NCBI RefSeq assembly: GCF_900141825.1
Contig: NZ_FQYQ01000006.1
Coordinates: forward strand, 1-64,000
Source of the DNA: Pseudobutyrivibrio xylanivorans DSM 14809
GTDB taxonomy: Bacteria; Bacillota; Clostridia; Lachnospirales; Lachnospiraceae
DNA length: 64,000 nucleotides
Direction: 5' to 3'
The notes beneath the pieces are model-generated. The model searched no databases. It worked only from the letters and a program-made list of their open reading frames with translations, and was not told the DNA's origin. This document shows positions 33,854 to 43,181 of the stretch, in pieces; the stretch's first letter is position 1; every line of letters begins with the position of its first letter. The position numbers were made by a program, and so were the translations under genes.

Positions 33854-36800
33854 CTAATCATCCAACTGTGATTCTATAAGATTTACTGAAACAAGTGCTG
33901 ATACACCCTTTTCTTGCATTGTAATACCGAAAAGTCTATCAGCAGCATTCATTGTACCACGACGGTGTGTGATAACAATAAACTGAGTATTCTTTGTGAG
34001 CTTATGTAGGTAATTTGCGAACCTGTCTACATTTGCATCATCAAGAGCCGCCTCAATCTCATCAAGGAGACAGAAAGGTGATGGCTTAAGATTCTGAATC
34101 GCAAATAACAATGCAATGGCTGTAAGTGATTTCTCACCACCGGACATCTGCATCATATTGATAAGCTTCTTTCCTGGTGGCTGGGCATTAATAATAATAC
34201 CTGTTTCAAGAAGATCCTCACTGTCTACAAGCTCCAACGTACCGTGACCGCCTCCAAAGAGTTCCTTGAATGCCTTGTCAAACTGTACCTGAATATCCTT
34301 AAAGCCTTCTGCAAACTGCTTTCTCATACCTTCATCAAGCTCTTCGATAATGCGAACAAGTGAAGCCTCTGCCTCAACAAGGTCATCATGCTGTCCTTTG
34401 AGGAAGTTATATCTTTCAGAAAGCTCTTTGAACTCTTCAATGGCATTTACATTAACATTACCCATTGCACGGATAGAGTTCTTTATCTTGTTAGCATCCT
34501 TCTTCATCTGATCAAGGTCATTAAGCTCAGGGTCCTTCAGCTCTTCCGCATTGTGGTAAGTAAGCTCATACTCATTCCACATGTAGTTATTCTGATAAGA
34601 AATCGAATCATTAATCTTCTCTTTCTGTGAATCAAGACGATAGATTTCCTTATCTAATTCTGAGATTCTATCTGAAATCTCCTGACGCTGCTCGAAGAAA
34701 TTCTTGTGAGAATTATTAAGATTCTCACGCTTCTCAACAGTTTCTTTGATTTCAGTTTCAAGCTGCCCAAATGAATCATCAGACGCAGAAATAGTAGCCT
34801 TAATCTCTTCTATGCGCTTTGTATTAGTCTCAATCTCTTCCTTAGAAGATTTTGCATTTTCCTTGATAGTAGCAATATCATTGTCACACTTTTCAATTTC
34901 AGATGTGACACGATCGATATTCTGCTGAACGAAATCTACATTGCTTCTGGCATTAGCCTCTTCGATGAGGACCTCAGACATTGTTCTGTTAACAGATGTC
35001 TCCATGTAAGTCTTCTCGTCTACTTCATCAGAAAGCTTCTGAATCTCAGCCTTAAGCTCAGCTTCTTTATCCTCAGATTCTTTCTTTTCGAAGTCAATCT
35101 CCTTCTTGCCAGCAGCAATTTCAGTAAGCTGTGCCTCAAGCTCTTCACTTTCCTTTGAAAGGCCTTCATAAGCTGTAAGACTTTCCTTCTTCTGCTCGTT
35201 AGCACGGTCTAAGCCAAGCTTAGCTGTATTAAGTGCAATAGCTGCTTCATTTAGCTTTGCTGTATTATCCTCTCTGTCAGATTCAAGCAGGCCTGCGGCT
35301 GCCTCAATATCATCAGCACGCTTCTTTAAATCATCCATTTCCTTAGAGAGAACATCAAGCTTCTCCTCAAGCTCCTCGATTTCACGGTTTCTTCCAAGAA
35401 GATTTGATTTATTCTTGAAATGTCCACCTGTCATGGAACCACCTGGAGCAAGATACTCTCCATCTACAGTAACTATATGAATGCTGTAATTATTCTTCTT
35501 TGCAAGTGCGATAGCTGAGTCAATGTTATCTGTAACAACTACTCTTCCAAGCAAGTAAGCTACAACGCCATCGAATTTGCTGTCACATGTGACAAGCTCA
35601 GATGCAAGACCAAGCACTCCCTTTTCATTAAGTACCTCAGTCTTTTTGAAATTGCCACGTCCATCTACCGATGTAAGTGGAAGGAATGTGGCTCTACCAA
35701 GCTTATTATCCTTAAGGAAACGAATAAGCTCCTTAGCACAAGCCTCATCAGCTGTAACAATATTCTGAATGTTTCCACCAAGAGCTGTCTCGATGGCCAT
35801 CTCGTATTTTTTTTCAACATGGATTAGATCAGATACAACACCTTCGATGCCTTTGATCTTACCCTTCTGTTCCATAACCTTACGAGTAGAATTTCCATAA
35901 CCCTCGTAACGCTCAGCAATATTTTTAACAGACTCGAGACGTGTCTGAACTCTGGCAAACTCATCCTTCTTGGCCTGTAAATCAGCAAAATTCTTTCGAT
36001 TTTTCTCTTTCCATTCTGCAGCTTTTTCAGAAAGCTCTTTATCCTTATCCTGAAGCTCTAAGAGAAGGCTCTGGGCATTTTTAAATTCTTCTTCTGCAAC
36101 TGCTACAGCAGAATCAAGATCCTCCTCGCGAGTCTTTCTCTCTAAAAGTCGCTGAGTAAGCTTTGCCTTACGGATATTTGTCTGCTCAAGCATTGTCTCA
36201 AGACGCTGCTCCTTAGACTTAATAGAAGCTCTGTTATTAAGAAGCTCCATAATAGCCTTGTTGTTAGCATCGATCTTCTCGTTATTTGCAACGATTGCAT
36301 TCTGTAAATCAGAATAGCTACTTTTAACAGAATTAAGACGTTCTACGGCTTCTTCTAATGTCTTATCAAGAGATTCTTTTTCAGATTTAAAGCCAGTAAG
36401 CTGTTCTTCCTTATCCTTCTTATCAGCTTCAATTTCTGCAACACGAGCTGAAAGACTTTCGTCTGTAGCATTAGCTGAACGAATCTTTTCCTCTAAAAGA
36501 GCAATCTCATTTTCAAGCTTTCCTTTAAGAAGTGTTGAATCAGACTGCTGTTGCTTTAAGCTTTCAATCTTTTCATCAAGCTCCGTGATTTCCTGTTCTA
36601 AGGCATCATATTTAACACGAATATCTTCCTGTGAAGACTTGCTTGCTTCTAACTGCTCTTGTGCAATCTTTGAATTCTTTTCAACCTCTTCAAGATTTGT
36701 GTTGAGCCTGTCAACCTCTAAAAGGAATGCATTAACATCAAGCTTTTTCAAGTCCTCTTTTAACTTAAGGTATTTTTTAGCATCCTCTGACTGCTTTTCA

Positions 36801-37414
36801 AGTGGCCCGATTCTTCGTTCCTGCTCAGATAAAATATCATTTACACGGACTAAGTTTTCACGCTCGTTTTCGAGCTTCTTAACAGATGCTGCTTTTCTCT
36901 TTTTATATTTAACGATACCAACAGCTTCATCAAAAAGCTCACGTCTATCTTCTGGCTTACCAGAAAGAATCTTTTCAATCTGACCCTGTCCGATAATAGA
37001 GTAACCTTCCTTACCTACACCAGTATCATAGAAAAGCTCAGCAACGTCTTTAAGACGGCAAGGTGTACCATTTAAAAGATACTCACTCTCACCTGAACGA
37101 TATACTCGTCTTGCAATTGTAACCTCTTCATAATCTACCGGAAGCACATGGTCAGAATTGTCCATGGTAAGTGCAACATAAGCGTATGAAAGCGGCTTTC
37201 TTGCTTCTGTACCGGCAAAGATAACGTCCTGCATAGAAGCACCACGAAGCTGCTTTGCAGACTGTTCACCAAGAACCCATCTAACTGCGTCAGCAACGTT
37301 TGATTTTCCGGAACCGTTAGGACCAACGATGCCGGTGATTCCATTATGGAATTCAAACTTCATCTTATGCGCAAAAGACTTGAATCCATATAATTCTATA
37401 CTTTTTAAATACAT
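33854..37414 (-). CDS. smc: Chromosome segregation ATPase SMC
   Basis: 1186 residues. N-terminal Walker A GIVGPNGSGKSNV (about 28-40), two long coiled coils around the hinge (about 510-660, containing YLAPGGSMTGGH near its end), and the C-terminal signature SGGEKSL with Walker B FCLLDEIEAALDD. It forms the condensin core with ScpA and ScpB. AGGGAG precedes the start. A structured palindrome (37457-37542) lies between rnc and this gene. Confidence 0.98.
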   Translation of the reverse strand: MYLKSIELYGFKSFAHKMKFEFHNGITGIVGPNGSGKSNVADAVRWVLGEQSAKQLRGASMQDVIFAGTEARKPLSYAYVALTMDNSDHVLPVDYEEVTIARRVYRSGESEYLLNGTPCRLKDVAELFYDTGVGKEGYSIIGQGQIEKILSGKPEDRRELFDEAVGIVKYKKRKAASVKKLENERENLVRVNDILSEQERRIGPLEKQSEDAKKYLKLKEDLKKLDVNAFLLEVDRLNTNLEEVEKNSKIAQEQLEASKSSQEDIRVKYDALEQEITELDEKIESLKQQQSDSTLLKGKLENEIALLEEKIRSANATDESLSARVAEIEADKKDKEEQLTGFKSEKESLDKTLEEAVERLNSVKSSYSDLQNAIVANNEKIDANNKAIMELLNNRASIKSKEQRLETMLEQTNIRKAKLTQRLLERKTREEDLDSAVAVAEEEFKNAQSLLLELQDKDKELSEKAAEWKEKNRKNFADLQAKKDEFARVQTRLESVKNIAERYEGYGNSTRKVMEQKGKIKGIEGVVSDLIHVEKKYEMAIETALGGNIQNIVTADEACAKELIRFLKDNKLGRATFLPLTSVDGRGNFKKTEVLNEKGVLGLASELVTCDSKFDGVVAYLLGRVVVTDNIDSAIALAKKNNYSIHIVTVDGEYLAPGGSMTGGHFKNKSNLLGRNREIEELEEKLDVLSKEMDDLKKRADDIEAAAGLLESDREDNTAKLNEAAIALNTAKLGLDRANEQKKESLTAYEGLSKESEELEAQLTEIAAGKKEIDFEKKESEDKEAELKAEIQKLSDEVDEKTYMETSVNRTMSEVLIEEANARSNVDFVQQNIDRVTSEIEKCDNDIATIKENAKSSKEEIETNTKRIEEIKATISASDDSFGQLETEIKETVEKRENLNNSHKNFFEQRQEISDRISELDKEIYRLDSQKEKINDSISYQNNYMWNEYELTYHNAEELKDPELNDLDQMKKDANKIKNSIRAMGNVNVNAIEEFKELSERYNFLKGQHDDLVEAEASLVRIIEELDEGMRKQFAEGFKDIQVQFDKAFKELFGGGHGTLELVDSEDLLETGIIINAQPPGKKLINMMQMSGGEKSLTAIALLFAIQNLKPSPFCLLDEIEAALDDANVDRFANYLHKLTKNTQFIVITHRRGTMNAADRLFGITMQEKGVSALVSVNLIESQLDD

Positions 37415-37456
37415 TTTTTTCTCCCTGAAATTTTTCTCTACTCCCCAGTTAAATCC

Positions 37457-37542
37457 GCTGGTTACGATCTCAATCCTGAGATATTGCTTTCGTCGACTAA
37501 CACGTCTCCTACAGCAACACTCAGAGATTGATATCTACCAGC
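37457..37542 (-). repeat. Structured intercistronic palindrome, copy C
   Basis: 86 bases between rnc and smc. Outer arms GCTGGT/ACCAGC and the same 3-by-1 bulge as copies A and B, then GATCTCAATC/GATTGATATC (one mismatch), TGAG/CTCA, TTGCT/AGCAA, an internal loop, GAC/GTC and an apical loop. Inner sequences differ from copies A and B but pair to the same plan. It starts 13 bases after the rnc stop and ends 42 bases before smc. Confidence 0.78.
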
Positions 37543-37555
37543 TCATCTATTCATT

Positions 37556-38257
37556 CTAGATTATTTTAATAGAATCTTCCTTATGAAGACGCATTAATCC
37601 CTCATACGCAGCTTCCTGTTCGGCGGCTTTTTTTGTGCTGCCGACGCCGGTGCCTAAGGTACGGCTACCAACCATAGCACGAACCTCAAACTGCTTTGCA
37701 TGATCTGGACCTGATTCAGAAAGAAGCTCATATGTGAGGGCTTCCTTGAAATTAGCCTGCACAACCTCCTGTAAACGGGTCTTGCTATCATAGAACAGCT
37801 GCTTGTGTTCAATATCATTTAATACAAATCGATGGATGTATTTAGATGCAGGCTCCATACCACCATCTAAAAAGATGGCACCGATAGTAGCCTCGAAGGC
37901 ATCTGACAAGATAGATTTTCTATTTCGTCCACCTGTCATGTCTTCACCCTTAGAAAGAAGAACGTAATCACCAAGATTAATCTCCTTACAGATATAAGCA
38001 AGGGTAGGCTCACAAACAATGCTGGCTCTAAGCCTTGAAAGCTTCCCCTCATTTAAATCGGTGTAATTTAGATACAAAAACTCACTCGATACAATCTCAA
38101 GCACAGCATCACCAAGAAACTCAAGTCTCTCATTATCAGAGAGCTTTTTCATGTGATGCTCGTTAGCATATGAGCTGTGTGTAAGCGCCTGACGTAATAA
38201 GCTTTCGTCTCTAAACTCATATCCGATTGTCTTTTGAAACTCTTTTAAATCTTTCAA
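37556..38257 (-). CDS. rnc: Ribonuclease III
   Basis: 233 residues. The RNase III signature NERLEFLGDAVLEIV (about 41-55) and the C-terminal double-stranded RNA-binding domain (about 158-228, GVGSTKKAAEQEAA) are present. The start codon is TTG, 5 bases after AGGAGGTG. It cuts double-stranded RNA in rRNA precursors and mRNAs. The long hairpin right behind its stop codon is an obvious candidate substrate. Confidence 0.97.
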   Translation of the reverse strand: MKDLKEFQKTIGYEFRDESLLRQALTHSSYANEHHMKKLSDNERLEFLGDAVLEIVSSEFLYLNYTDLNEGKLSRLRASIVCEPTLAYICKEINLGDYVLLSKGEDMTGGRNRKSILSDAFEATIGAIFLDGGMEPASKYIHRFVLNDIEHKQLFYDSKTRLQEVVQANFKEALTYELLSESGPDHAKQFEVRAMVGSRTLGTGVGSTKKAAEQEAAYEGLMRLHKEDSIKII

Positions 38258-38317
38258 AATAACACCTCCTGAGTTTAAAATGGTGTCCAGCTCAGCTGGA
38301 CACCAGCACTAATTAAA

Positions 38318-38554
38318 TTATTTCTCTGCAACAGTCTTCTTGATGAGCTCTACAGCATCACCAACAGTAGAAAGTTTCTCAGCTGCATCTGTGTCAACTT
38401 CGATGTTAAGCTTCTCCTCAACGCCCATAATAATCTGGAATACATCAAGGGAATCAGCACCTAAATCATCAACAAATGTTGTTTCAGGCTTAATCTCAGC
38501 TGTATCTACATTTAATACCTCTGCAATAATCTCCTTAAGTAAATCGAATTCCAT
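38318..38554 (-). CDS. acpP: Acyl carrier protein
   Basis: 78 residues, acidic. The phosphopantetheine serine is in DDLGADSLDVFQII (near 36). It carries acyl chains for fatty acid and phospholipid synthesis. It lies 3 bases after plsX and 60 bases before rnc. Confidence 0.97.
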   Translation of the reverse strand: MEFDLLKEIIAEVLNVDTAEIKPETTFVDDLGADSLDVFQIIMGVEEKLNIEVDTDAAEKLSTVGDAVELIKKTVAEK

Positions 38555-38557
38555 GTT

Positions 38558-39577
38558 CTAGTCCTCCTTTTTATCTATAACTATATTATTCTGAATATGC
38601 TCGTTTATTTTCTGTTCTTTGAAAGTAAGACACTGGAAAATAGTGTTCTTTACCTCGCCAGCTTTTGCACTTCCATGAGTCTTAACTACAAGCCCCTTTA
38701 AACCAAGAAGTGGCGCACCGCCGTACTCTGTAGCATCAAAACTCTTTAAAGTCTTTTTAAGTGCTGGAAGGGCAAGTGCTGCACCAATCTTAGAGCGAAG
38801 TGTACTCATAAGACCACCCTTAATAACAGAAACAAGTGTGCCAGCCAATCCCTCATAAAGCTTTAAAATAACATTTCCAACAAAACCATCGCAAACAATA
38901 ACATCTGCATAGCCATTTGGAATTTCTCTGGCTTCTATACTACCAATGAAATTAATATCTTTGCATTCCTTTAATAATGGCATTGTCTCTTTTACAAGAG
39001 CATTACCTTTTTCCTCTTCAGCGCCAACATTTACGATAGCTACGCGAGGGTTTTTAATACCAACTACCTTTTCCATATAGATACTACCCATCTTCGCAAA
39101 CTGTACAAGATGACTAGCTCTACAGTCAACATTAGCTCCAGAATCTGCAAGAAGTGCAACGCCAGTCTTGACTGGGAAAAGTGCACCGAATGGAGCTCTT
39201 TCAATACCACGAATACGGCCAACAATACCTAAACCACCTGTAAGTAATGCGCCTGAATTTCCTGCCGAAACAAATGCTTCTGCTTCCCCGTCCTTTACAA
39301 GATGAAGGCCTACTACCATAGAAGAATCCTTCTTGCGCTTAATAGCCATTACTGGATGCTCTGCTGTCTCGATAACCTCAGTGGCATTTTTTATTTCTAT
39401 CTGTTCTGCTGGATACTGATATGACTGCAATTCAGCCTTTATTACATCTTCCTTTCCAACAAGAATGACTTTAACTTCTTTATTAAGATTTACTGCATCT
39501 ACTGCACCTTTTACCATCTCTGAAGGAGCGTTATCTCCGCCCATGGCATCAAGTGCTACTACTGTGTAATCGCCCAT
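38558..39577 (-). CDS. plsX: Phosphate acyltransferase PlsX
   Basis: 339 residues from ATG at 39577, selected because AAAGGGA precedes it and the family start VVALDAMGGDNAP follows at once; a longer frame upstream has no support. It turns acyl-ACP into acyl-phosphate for PlsY. It is grouped with acpP, its substrate carrier, and follows rpmF after a terminator, so it may have its own promoter. Confidence 0.96.
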   Translation of the reverse strand: MGDYTVVALDAMGGDNAPSEMVKGAVDAVNLNKEVKVILVGKEDVIKAELQSYQYPAEQIEIKNATEVIETAEHPVMAIKRKKDSSMVVGLHLVKDGEAEAFVSAGNSGALLTGGLGIVGRIRGIERAPFGALFPVKTGVALLADSGANVDCRASHLVQFAKMGSIYMEKVVGIKNPRVAIVNVGAEEEKGNALVKETMPLLKECKDINFIGSIEAREIPNGYADVIVCDGFVGNVILKLYEGLAGTLVSVIKGGLMSTLRSKIGAALALPALKKTLKSFDATEYGGAPLLGLKGLVVKTHGSAKAGEVKNTIFQCLTFKEQKINEHIQNNIVIDKKED

Positions 39578-39625
39578 AACAATCCCTTTCTTACATACTG
39601 TTAAAAGTATACTTGAAATGACTCC

Positions 39626-39657
39626 AAAAAGAAAGCCCCTCGCATAAAACGAGGGGC
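39626..39657 (-). terminator. Terminator after rpmF
   Basis: GCCCCTCG pairs with CGAGGGGC across a 7-base loop and is followed by TTTCTTTTT on the minus strand. It separates yceD-rpmF from plsX. Confidence 0.9.
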
Positions 39658-39672
39658 GATTCAATACGTGAA

Positions 39673-39852
39673 TTAATCAACTGTAATGATTTCTTTTTTG
39701 TTGTATGAACCACAGTTCTTGCAAACTCTGTGTGGTACCATAAGCTCGCCGCACTTGCTGCACTTAACAAGAGTAGGGTTGCTCATCTTCCAATTTGCTC
39801 TTCTTTTATCTCTTCTTCCCTTAGAAGATTTGTTCTTTGGACAAATAGACAT
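39673..39852 (-). CDS. rpmF: 50S ribosomal protein L32
   Basis: 59 residues. Sequence begins MSICPKNKSSKGRRDKRRAN and holds a zinc ribbon CSKCGELMVPHRVCKNCG, the cysteine-containing (zinc) form of L32. The start follows AAGGAGG by 7 bases. It lies 1 base after yceD, the usual yceD-rpmF pair. Confidence 0.97.
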   Translation of the reverse strand: MSICPKNKSSKGRRDKRRANWKMSNPTLVKCSKCGELMVPHRVCKNCGSYNKKEIITVD

Positions 39853-39853
39853 G

Positions 39854-40384
39854 CTATTTCACCTCCTTAAAGCTATTAAAGACATCTAAAAATTGTGCCA
39901 TTCTAGGATCTAAAACTGTATCATCGCAGCCACAGGCTTCAATGTTACGATTCTTTCCGCAAACAGGGCAAATACCCTTGCAGTCATCCTGGCACAATAT
40001 CTTTGCCGGGAAATTCACTAAGATCTCGTTTAAAATCAGTTCATCTACAAGAATGTCCTCACCATCAATGAACGAGTAAGGACCAAGCTCCTCATCAGGA
40101 ACCACCTCTCCATCAGTGACCTGTATGGTCTCATCAACAGAAACAGGAACCTTAAAAGTTACTTCTGTTAAGCATCTGTCACACGCTCCTGAAATAGTAC
40201 TTTCAGTATCAAATGTGATATGAAGCTTACCATTTCCAATCATAGATAAAACTACTTCAAATGGCTCTATGTGATTGATAGAAAACTCACTGCCAAGATA
40301 AGAAAAATCTTTTATATCGCATGATCCTGCGAACTTCTTACTTGCATCAGTTAATGAAGTAATATCCTTAATAGAAATCTTCAT
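39854..40384 (-). CDS. yceD: DUF177 / YceD family protein
   Basis: 176 residues. The C-terminus carries CQDDCKGICPVCGKNRN and CGC, cysteines typical of Firmicutes YceD. The protein is linked to 23S rRNA accumulation in other bacteria and plants. It precedes rpmF and follows a strong promoter; GGAGATATTT gives the ribosome site. Confidence 0.9.
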   Translation of the reverse strand: MKISIKDITSLTDASKKFAGSCDIKDFSYLGSEFSINHIEPFEVVLSMIGNGKLHITFDTESTISGACDRCLTEVTFKVPVSVDETIQVTDGEVVPDEELGPYSFIDGEDILVDELILNEILVNFPAKILCQDDCKGICPVCGKNRNIEACGCDDTVLDPRMAQFLDVFNSFKEVK

Positions 40385-40410
40385 AAATATCTCCTATCCA
40401 CACTTTGTCA

Positions 40411-40439
40411 ATTATACATAGCAGAAATATAGTTGTCAA
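40411..40439 (-). promoter_or_regulatory. Consensus promoter of yceD-rpmF
   Basis: TTGACA, 17 bases, TATAAT on the minus strand, an exact match to the vegetative consensus. An inverted repeat (GCAGAAA and TTTTCTGC, 40421-40450) brackets the minus 35 box. Confidence 0.9.
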
Positions 40440-40474
40440 ACATTTTCTGCAAAATTTATGACGTAATTTAATAA

Positions 40475-41671
40475 TTATTTTCCAGATACGATAGCTGCTG
40501 TATCTCTAGCAATCATAACCTCTTCATTTGTAGGGATAACGAATACCTTAACCTTTGAAGAATCTGAAGAAATAAGCTTATCCTCTGAAGGACCATCATT
40601 TCTTGAAGCATCAAGCTCAACGCCCATGAATCCAAGGTGATCACATACTGCCTGACGAAGGCCTGCATTGTTCTCTCCAAGACCTGCTGTGAAGCAAATC
40701 ATATCTACACCGTTCATAGCAGCTGCATAAGCACCTACATACTTAGCGATACGATAAGCAATCATATCCATAGCAAGCTTTGCTCTCTTATTGCCTTCGC
40801 CTGAAGCAGCAATAAGATCTCTGAAATCTGATGAAATACCAGAAATACCAAGAGCACCTGACTCCTTATTAAGAACGTTCATAACGCCTGCAAAATCAAG
40901 ACCTTCCTTCTTAGCCATATATTCAACAGCTGAAGGATCGATATCACCTGAACGAGTACCCATTACAAGACCCTCAAGTGGAGAAAGACCCATTGATGTA
41001 TCAACAGACTTTCCATTTAATACAGCACAGCAAGATGCACCGTTACCGATATGGCAAACGATAATCTTAGAGTTGTTAATATCAGCGTTTGCAAACTCGC
41101 AAACTCTCTTCGATACATAGCTGTGTGATGTGCCGTGGAAACCATAACGACGAACACCATACTGCTCATAATACTTATAAGGTACTGCGTACATATAAGC
41201 TTCCTGTGGCATTGTCTGATGGAAGGCTGTATCAAATACACCTACCTGTGGCTTACCTGGCATAAGCTCACGACATGCGTTAATACCAATAATATTTGCT
41301 GGGTTGTGAAGTGGAGCGAGATCGTTGCACTCCTCTACAACCTTAATCATTTCATCTGTAATAAGTGCAGAAGCAGCAAACTTCTCACCACCGTGTACGA
41401 CTCTGTGTCCTACAGCATCAATCTCATCAAGTGATGCAATAGCACCTGTCTTAGCATTTGTGATTGCATCAATAACAGCTGCAACAGCTTCCTTGTGTGT
41501 AGGCATAGGAATGTCTGTGATTTCTTTATCAAGACCTTCCTTCTGGTATACGATACGTCCGTCGATACCAATTCTCTCGCAAAGTCCCTTGCAAAGTACC
41601 TGTTCGCTCTCTGAATCAATAACCTGATACTTAAGAGATGAACTACCACAGTTGATAACTAAAATCTTCAT
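40475..41671 (-). CDS. ackA: Acetate kinase
   Basis: 398 residues from ATG at 41671, where AAAGGAAATAG precedes the family start KILVINCGSSSLKYQ. FDTAFHQTMP, HIGNGAS and DTSMGL mark the sugar-kinase/Hsp70/actin ATPase fold. It converts acetyl-phosphate and ADP to acetate and ATP. No pta gene is adjacent. It is divergent from tmcAL, an enzyme that uses acetate. Confidence 0.97.
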   Translation of the reverse strand: MKILVINCGSSSLKYQVIDSESEQVLCKGLCERIGIDGRIVYQKEGLDKEITDIPMPTHKEAVAAVIDAITNAKTGAIASLDEIDAVGHRVVHGGEKFAASALITDEMIKVVEECNDLAPLHNPANIIGINACRELMPGKPQVGVFDTAFHQTMPQEAYMYAVPYKYYEQYGVRRYGFHGTSHSYVSKRVCEFANADINNSKIIVCHIGNGASCCAVLNGKSVDTSMGLSPLEGLVMGTRSGDIDPSAVEYMAKKEGLDFAGVMNVLNKESGALGISGISSDFRDLIAASGEGNKRAKLAMDMIAYRIAKYVGAYAAAMNGVDMICFTAGLGENNAGLRQAVCDHLGFMGVELDASRNDGPSEDKLISSDSSKVKVFVIPTNEEVMIARDTAAIVSGK

Positions 41672-41735
41672 AATAGCTATTTCCTTTCTTATATAAATTT
41701 TTCTTTCTTTAAATACTGTTTTTCGCAACTATAAT

Positions 41736-41763
41736 ATTATAGCATTTAAATTTGTCTTCTCAA
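41736..41763 (-). promoter_or_regulatory. ackA promoter
   Basis: TTGAGA, 16 bases, TATAAT on the minus strand, 65 bases before the ackA start. Confidence 0.7.
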
Positions 41764-41782
41764 CCCCAATTTAATGTATAAT
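41752..41782 (+). promoter_or_regulatory. Candidate tmcAL promoter
   Basis: TATAAT at 41777-41782 with a poor minus 35 (TTGTCT) 19 bases upstream. It overlaps the ackA promoter region, so the two may interfere. Confidence 0.45.
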
Positions 41783-41814
41783 AAGTGAAGAAAAAGTTTT
41801 TTCGGAGGAACAAA

Positions 41815-42984
41815 ATGGTAGTAGGAATTGTTGCAGAATATAACCCATTTCACAATGGTCATAAATATCAAATCGATTATGCAAAAAACACCCTTGGTGC
41901 AGACACCGTAATTGTAGCTATGTCTGGATTTTTTACTCAGCGCGGCGAAATAGCCTGCTTTGATAAATACACTCGCGCTGAGGCAGCTTTATTTTCAGGT
42001 GCAGATATTGTCCTTGAAATACCAACAATTTTTGCAACTTCTTCGGCAAAGGAATTTGCGGCTGCAGGCGTGCAATTGTTAGCCTCTACCGGAATAGTAG
42101 ACACCATTTTGTTTGGTGCAGAATCAGATGATACAAATTTATTTAAAGAGTCCGCAAAGAAGCTAATAGAATTAGAAAACTCCGGAGAATTAGATAAAGA
42201 AATTAATACTGCTATCTCTGCCGGAGAAAGCTATGCCACGGCACGATCAAAGGCTCTTGAAAAACATGTTTCATCAGACCTTATTTCTAGCCCAAATAAC
42301 ATACTAGGATTAGAATACTGTCGTTATATATCCGAAAACAAGCTTCCTCTCAATATTGCAATAATCAAAAGGCAGGGGAATGATTATAACGAAACAGCTC
42401 TAACTGGTGAAATAAGTTCCGCGTCAGCAATTCGAACCCATATATCCGAAACAGGACTTGTTGTAGCCATTCCAGAAAACACAAAAGTCATTTACAAAAA
42501 ATCAACTCCTGTGGGTTGTAATGATATCTCTTCTATTCTTCACTATAAGTTAATATCAGATGCAGAATACGAAAAATACTTAGACTGTTCTTCAGACTTA
42601 GCAGACAGAATCAGAAACAACCTAAAAGATTATGTTTCTTTTACCCAGTTTTGTAATTTATTAAAAACCAAGAATATCGCATACTCACGAATTAGCAGAG
42701 TACTATGCCATATCCTCCTCAATATATCTCAAAAGGATTTTGATAAAGCAAAATCCCAGGGTTATATCAATTATTTAAGATTGCTTGGATTTAGTAAAAA
42801 TGGATCAAATTATCTTGGAGAAATAAAAGAAAAAGCTTCTTGTCCTTTAGTTACAAGTCCTACCGAAGAAATAGATTGCCATGATGTATTTGCAGCAGAT
42901 TTATACAGAATCGTTTTAACAAATAAAACAGGAAAAACTTATCCAACCGAATATACTAGAAAATTTGATTTGGTAAATATATAA
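41815..42984 (+). CDS. tmcAL: tRNA(Met) cytidine acetate ligase TmcAL
   Basis: 389 residues from ATG at 41815, 7 bases after GGAGG. The nucleotidyltransferase start VGIVAEYNPFHNGHKYQI contains the HxGH-like ATP site. In Firmicutes the enzyme activates acetate with ATP and makes N4-acetylcytidine at the wobble base of elongator tRNA-Met. It is one of only two plus-strand genes here. A perfect terminator follows 1 base after the stop. Confidence 0.93.
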   Translation: MVVGIVAEYNPFHNGHKYQIDYAKNTLGADTVIVAMSGFFTQRGEIACFDKYTRAEAALFSGADIVLEIPTIFATSSAKEFAAAGVQLLASTGIVDTILFGAESDDTNLFKESAKKLIELENSGELDKEINTAISAGESYATARSKALEKHVSSDLISSPNNILGLEYCRYISENKLPLNIAIIKRQGNDYNETALTGEISSASAIRTHISETGLVVAIPENTKVIYKKSTPVGCNDISSILHYKLISDAEYEKYLDCSSDLADRIRNNLKDYVSFTQFCNLLKTKNIAYSRISRVLCHILLNISQKDFDKAKSQGYINYLRLLGFSKNGSNYLGEIKEKASCPLVTSPTEEIDCHDVFAADLYRIVLTNKTGKTYPTEYTRKFDLVNI

Positions 42985-42985
42985 C

Positions 42986-43017
42986 AAAAAAGCACTCAGA
43001 ATTCTGAGTGCTTTTTT
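42986..43017. terminator. Bidirectional terminator for tmcAL and tRNA-Glu
   Basis: AAAAAAGCACTCAG and CTGAGTGCTTTTTT form a perfect stem with six A and six T at the ends, so it works on both strands: for tmcAL on plus and for the tRNA on minus. Confidence 0.93.
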
Positions 43018-43019
43018 CG

Positions 43020-43091
43020 CAGTTCCTAGCGGAATCGAACCGCTGTTTTCGCCGTGAGAGGGCGACGTCTTAACCGCTTGACCAAGGAACC
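43020..43091 (-). tRNA. tRNA-Glu (anticodon CTC)
   Basis: A full cloverleaf on the minus strand: acceptor GGTTCCT with AGGAACT plus discriminator G, D arm GTC/GAC, anticodon stem TCGCC/GGCGA with loop CTCTCAC (anticodon CTC), and T arm AGCGG-TTCGATT-CCGCT. CCA is not encoded. It reads GAG and would back up the usual TTC tRNA-Glu. Confidence 0.93.
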
Positions 43092-43181
43092 ATATTGTCT
43101 GTCGCAAGGCTTGTTGCCTCAGCGACAAGACATATAATACTATGTAGATTGACTTATGTCAACACTTTTTTAATTTATTTT

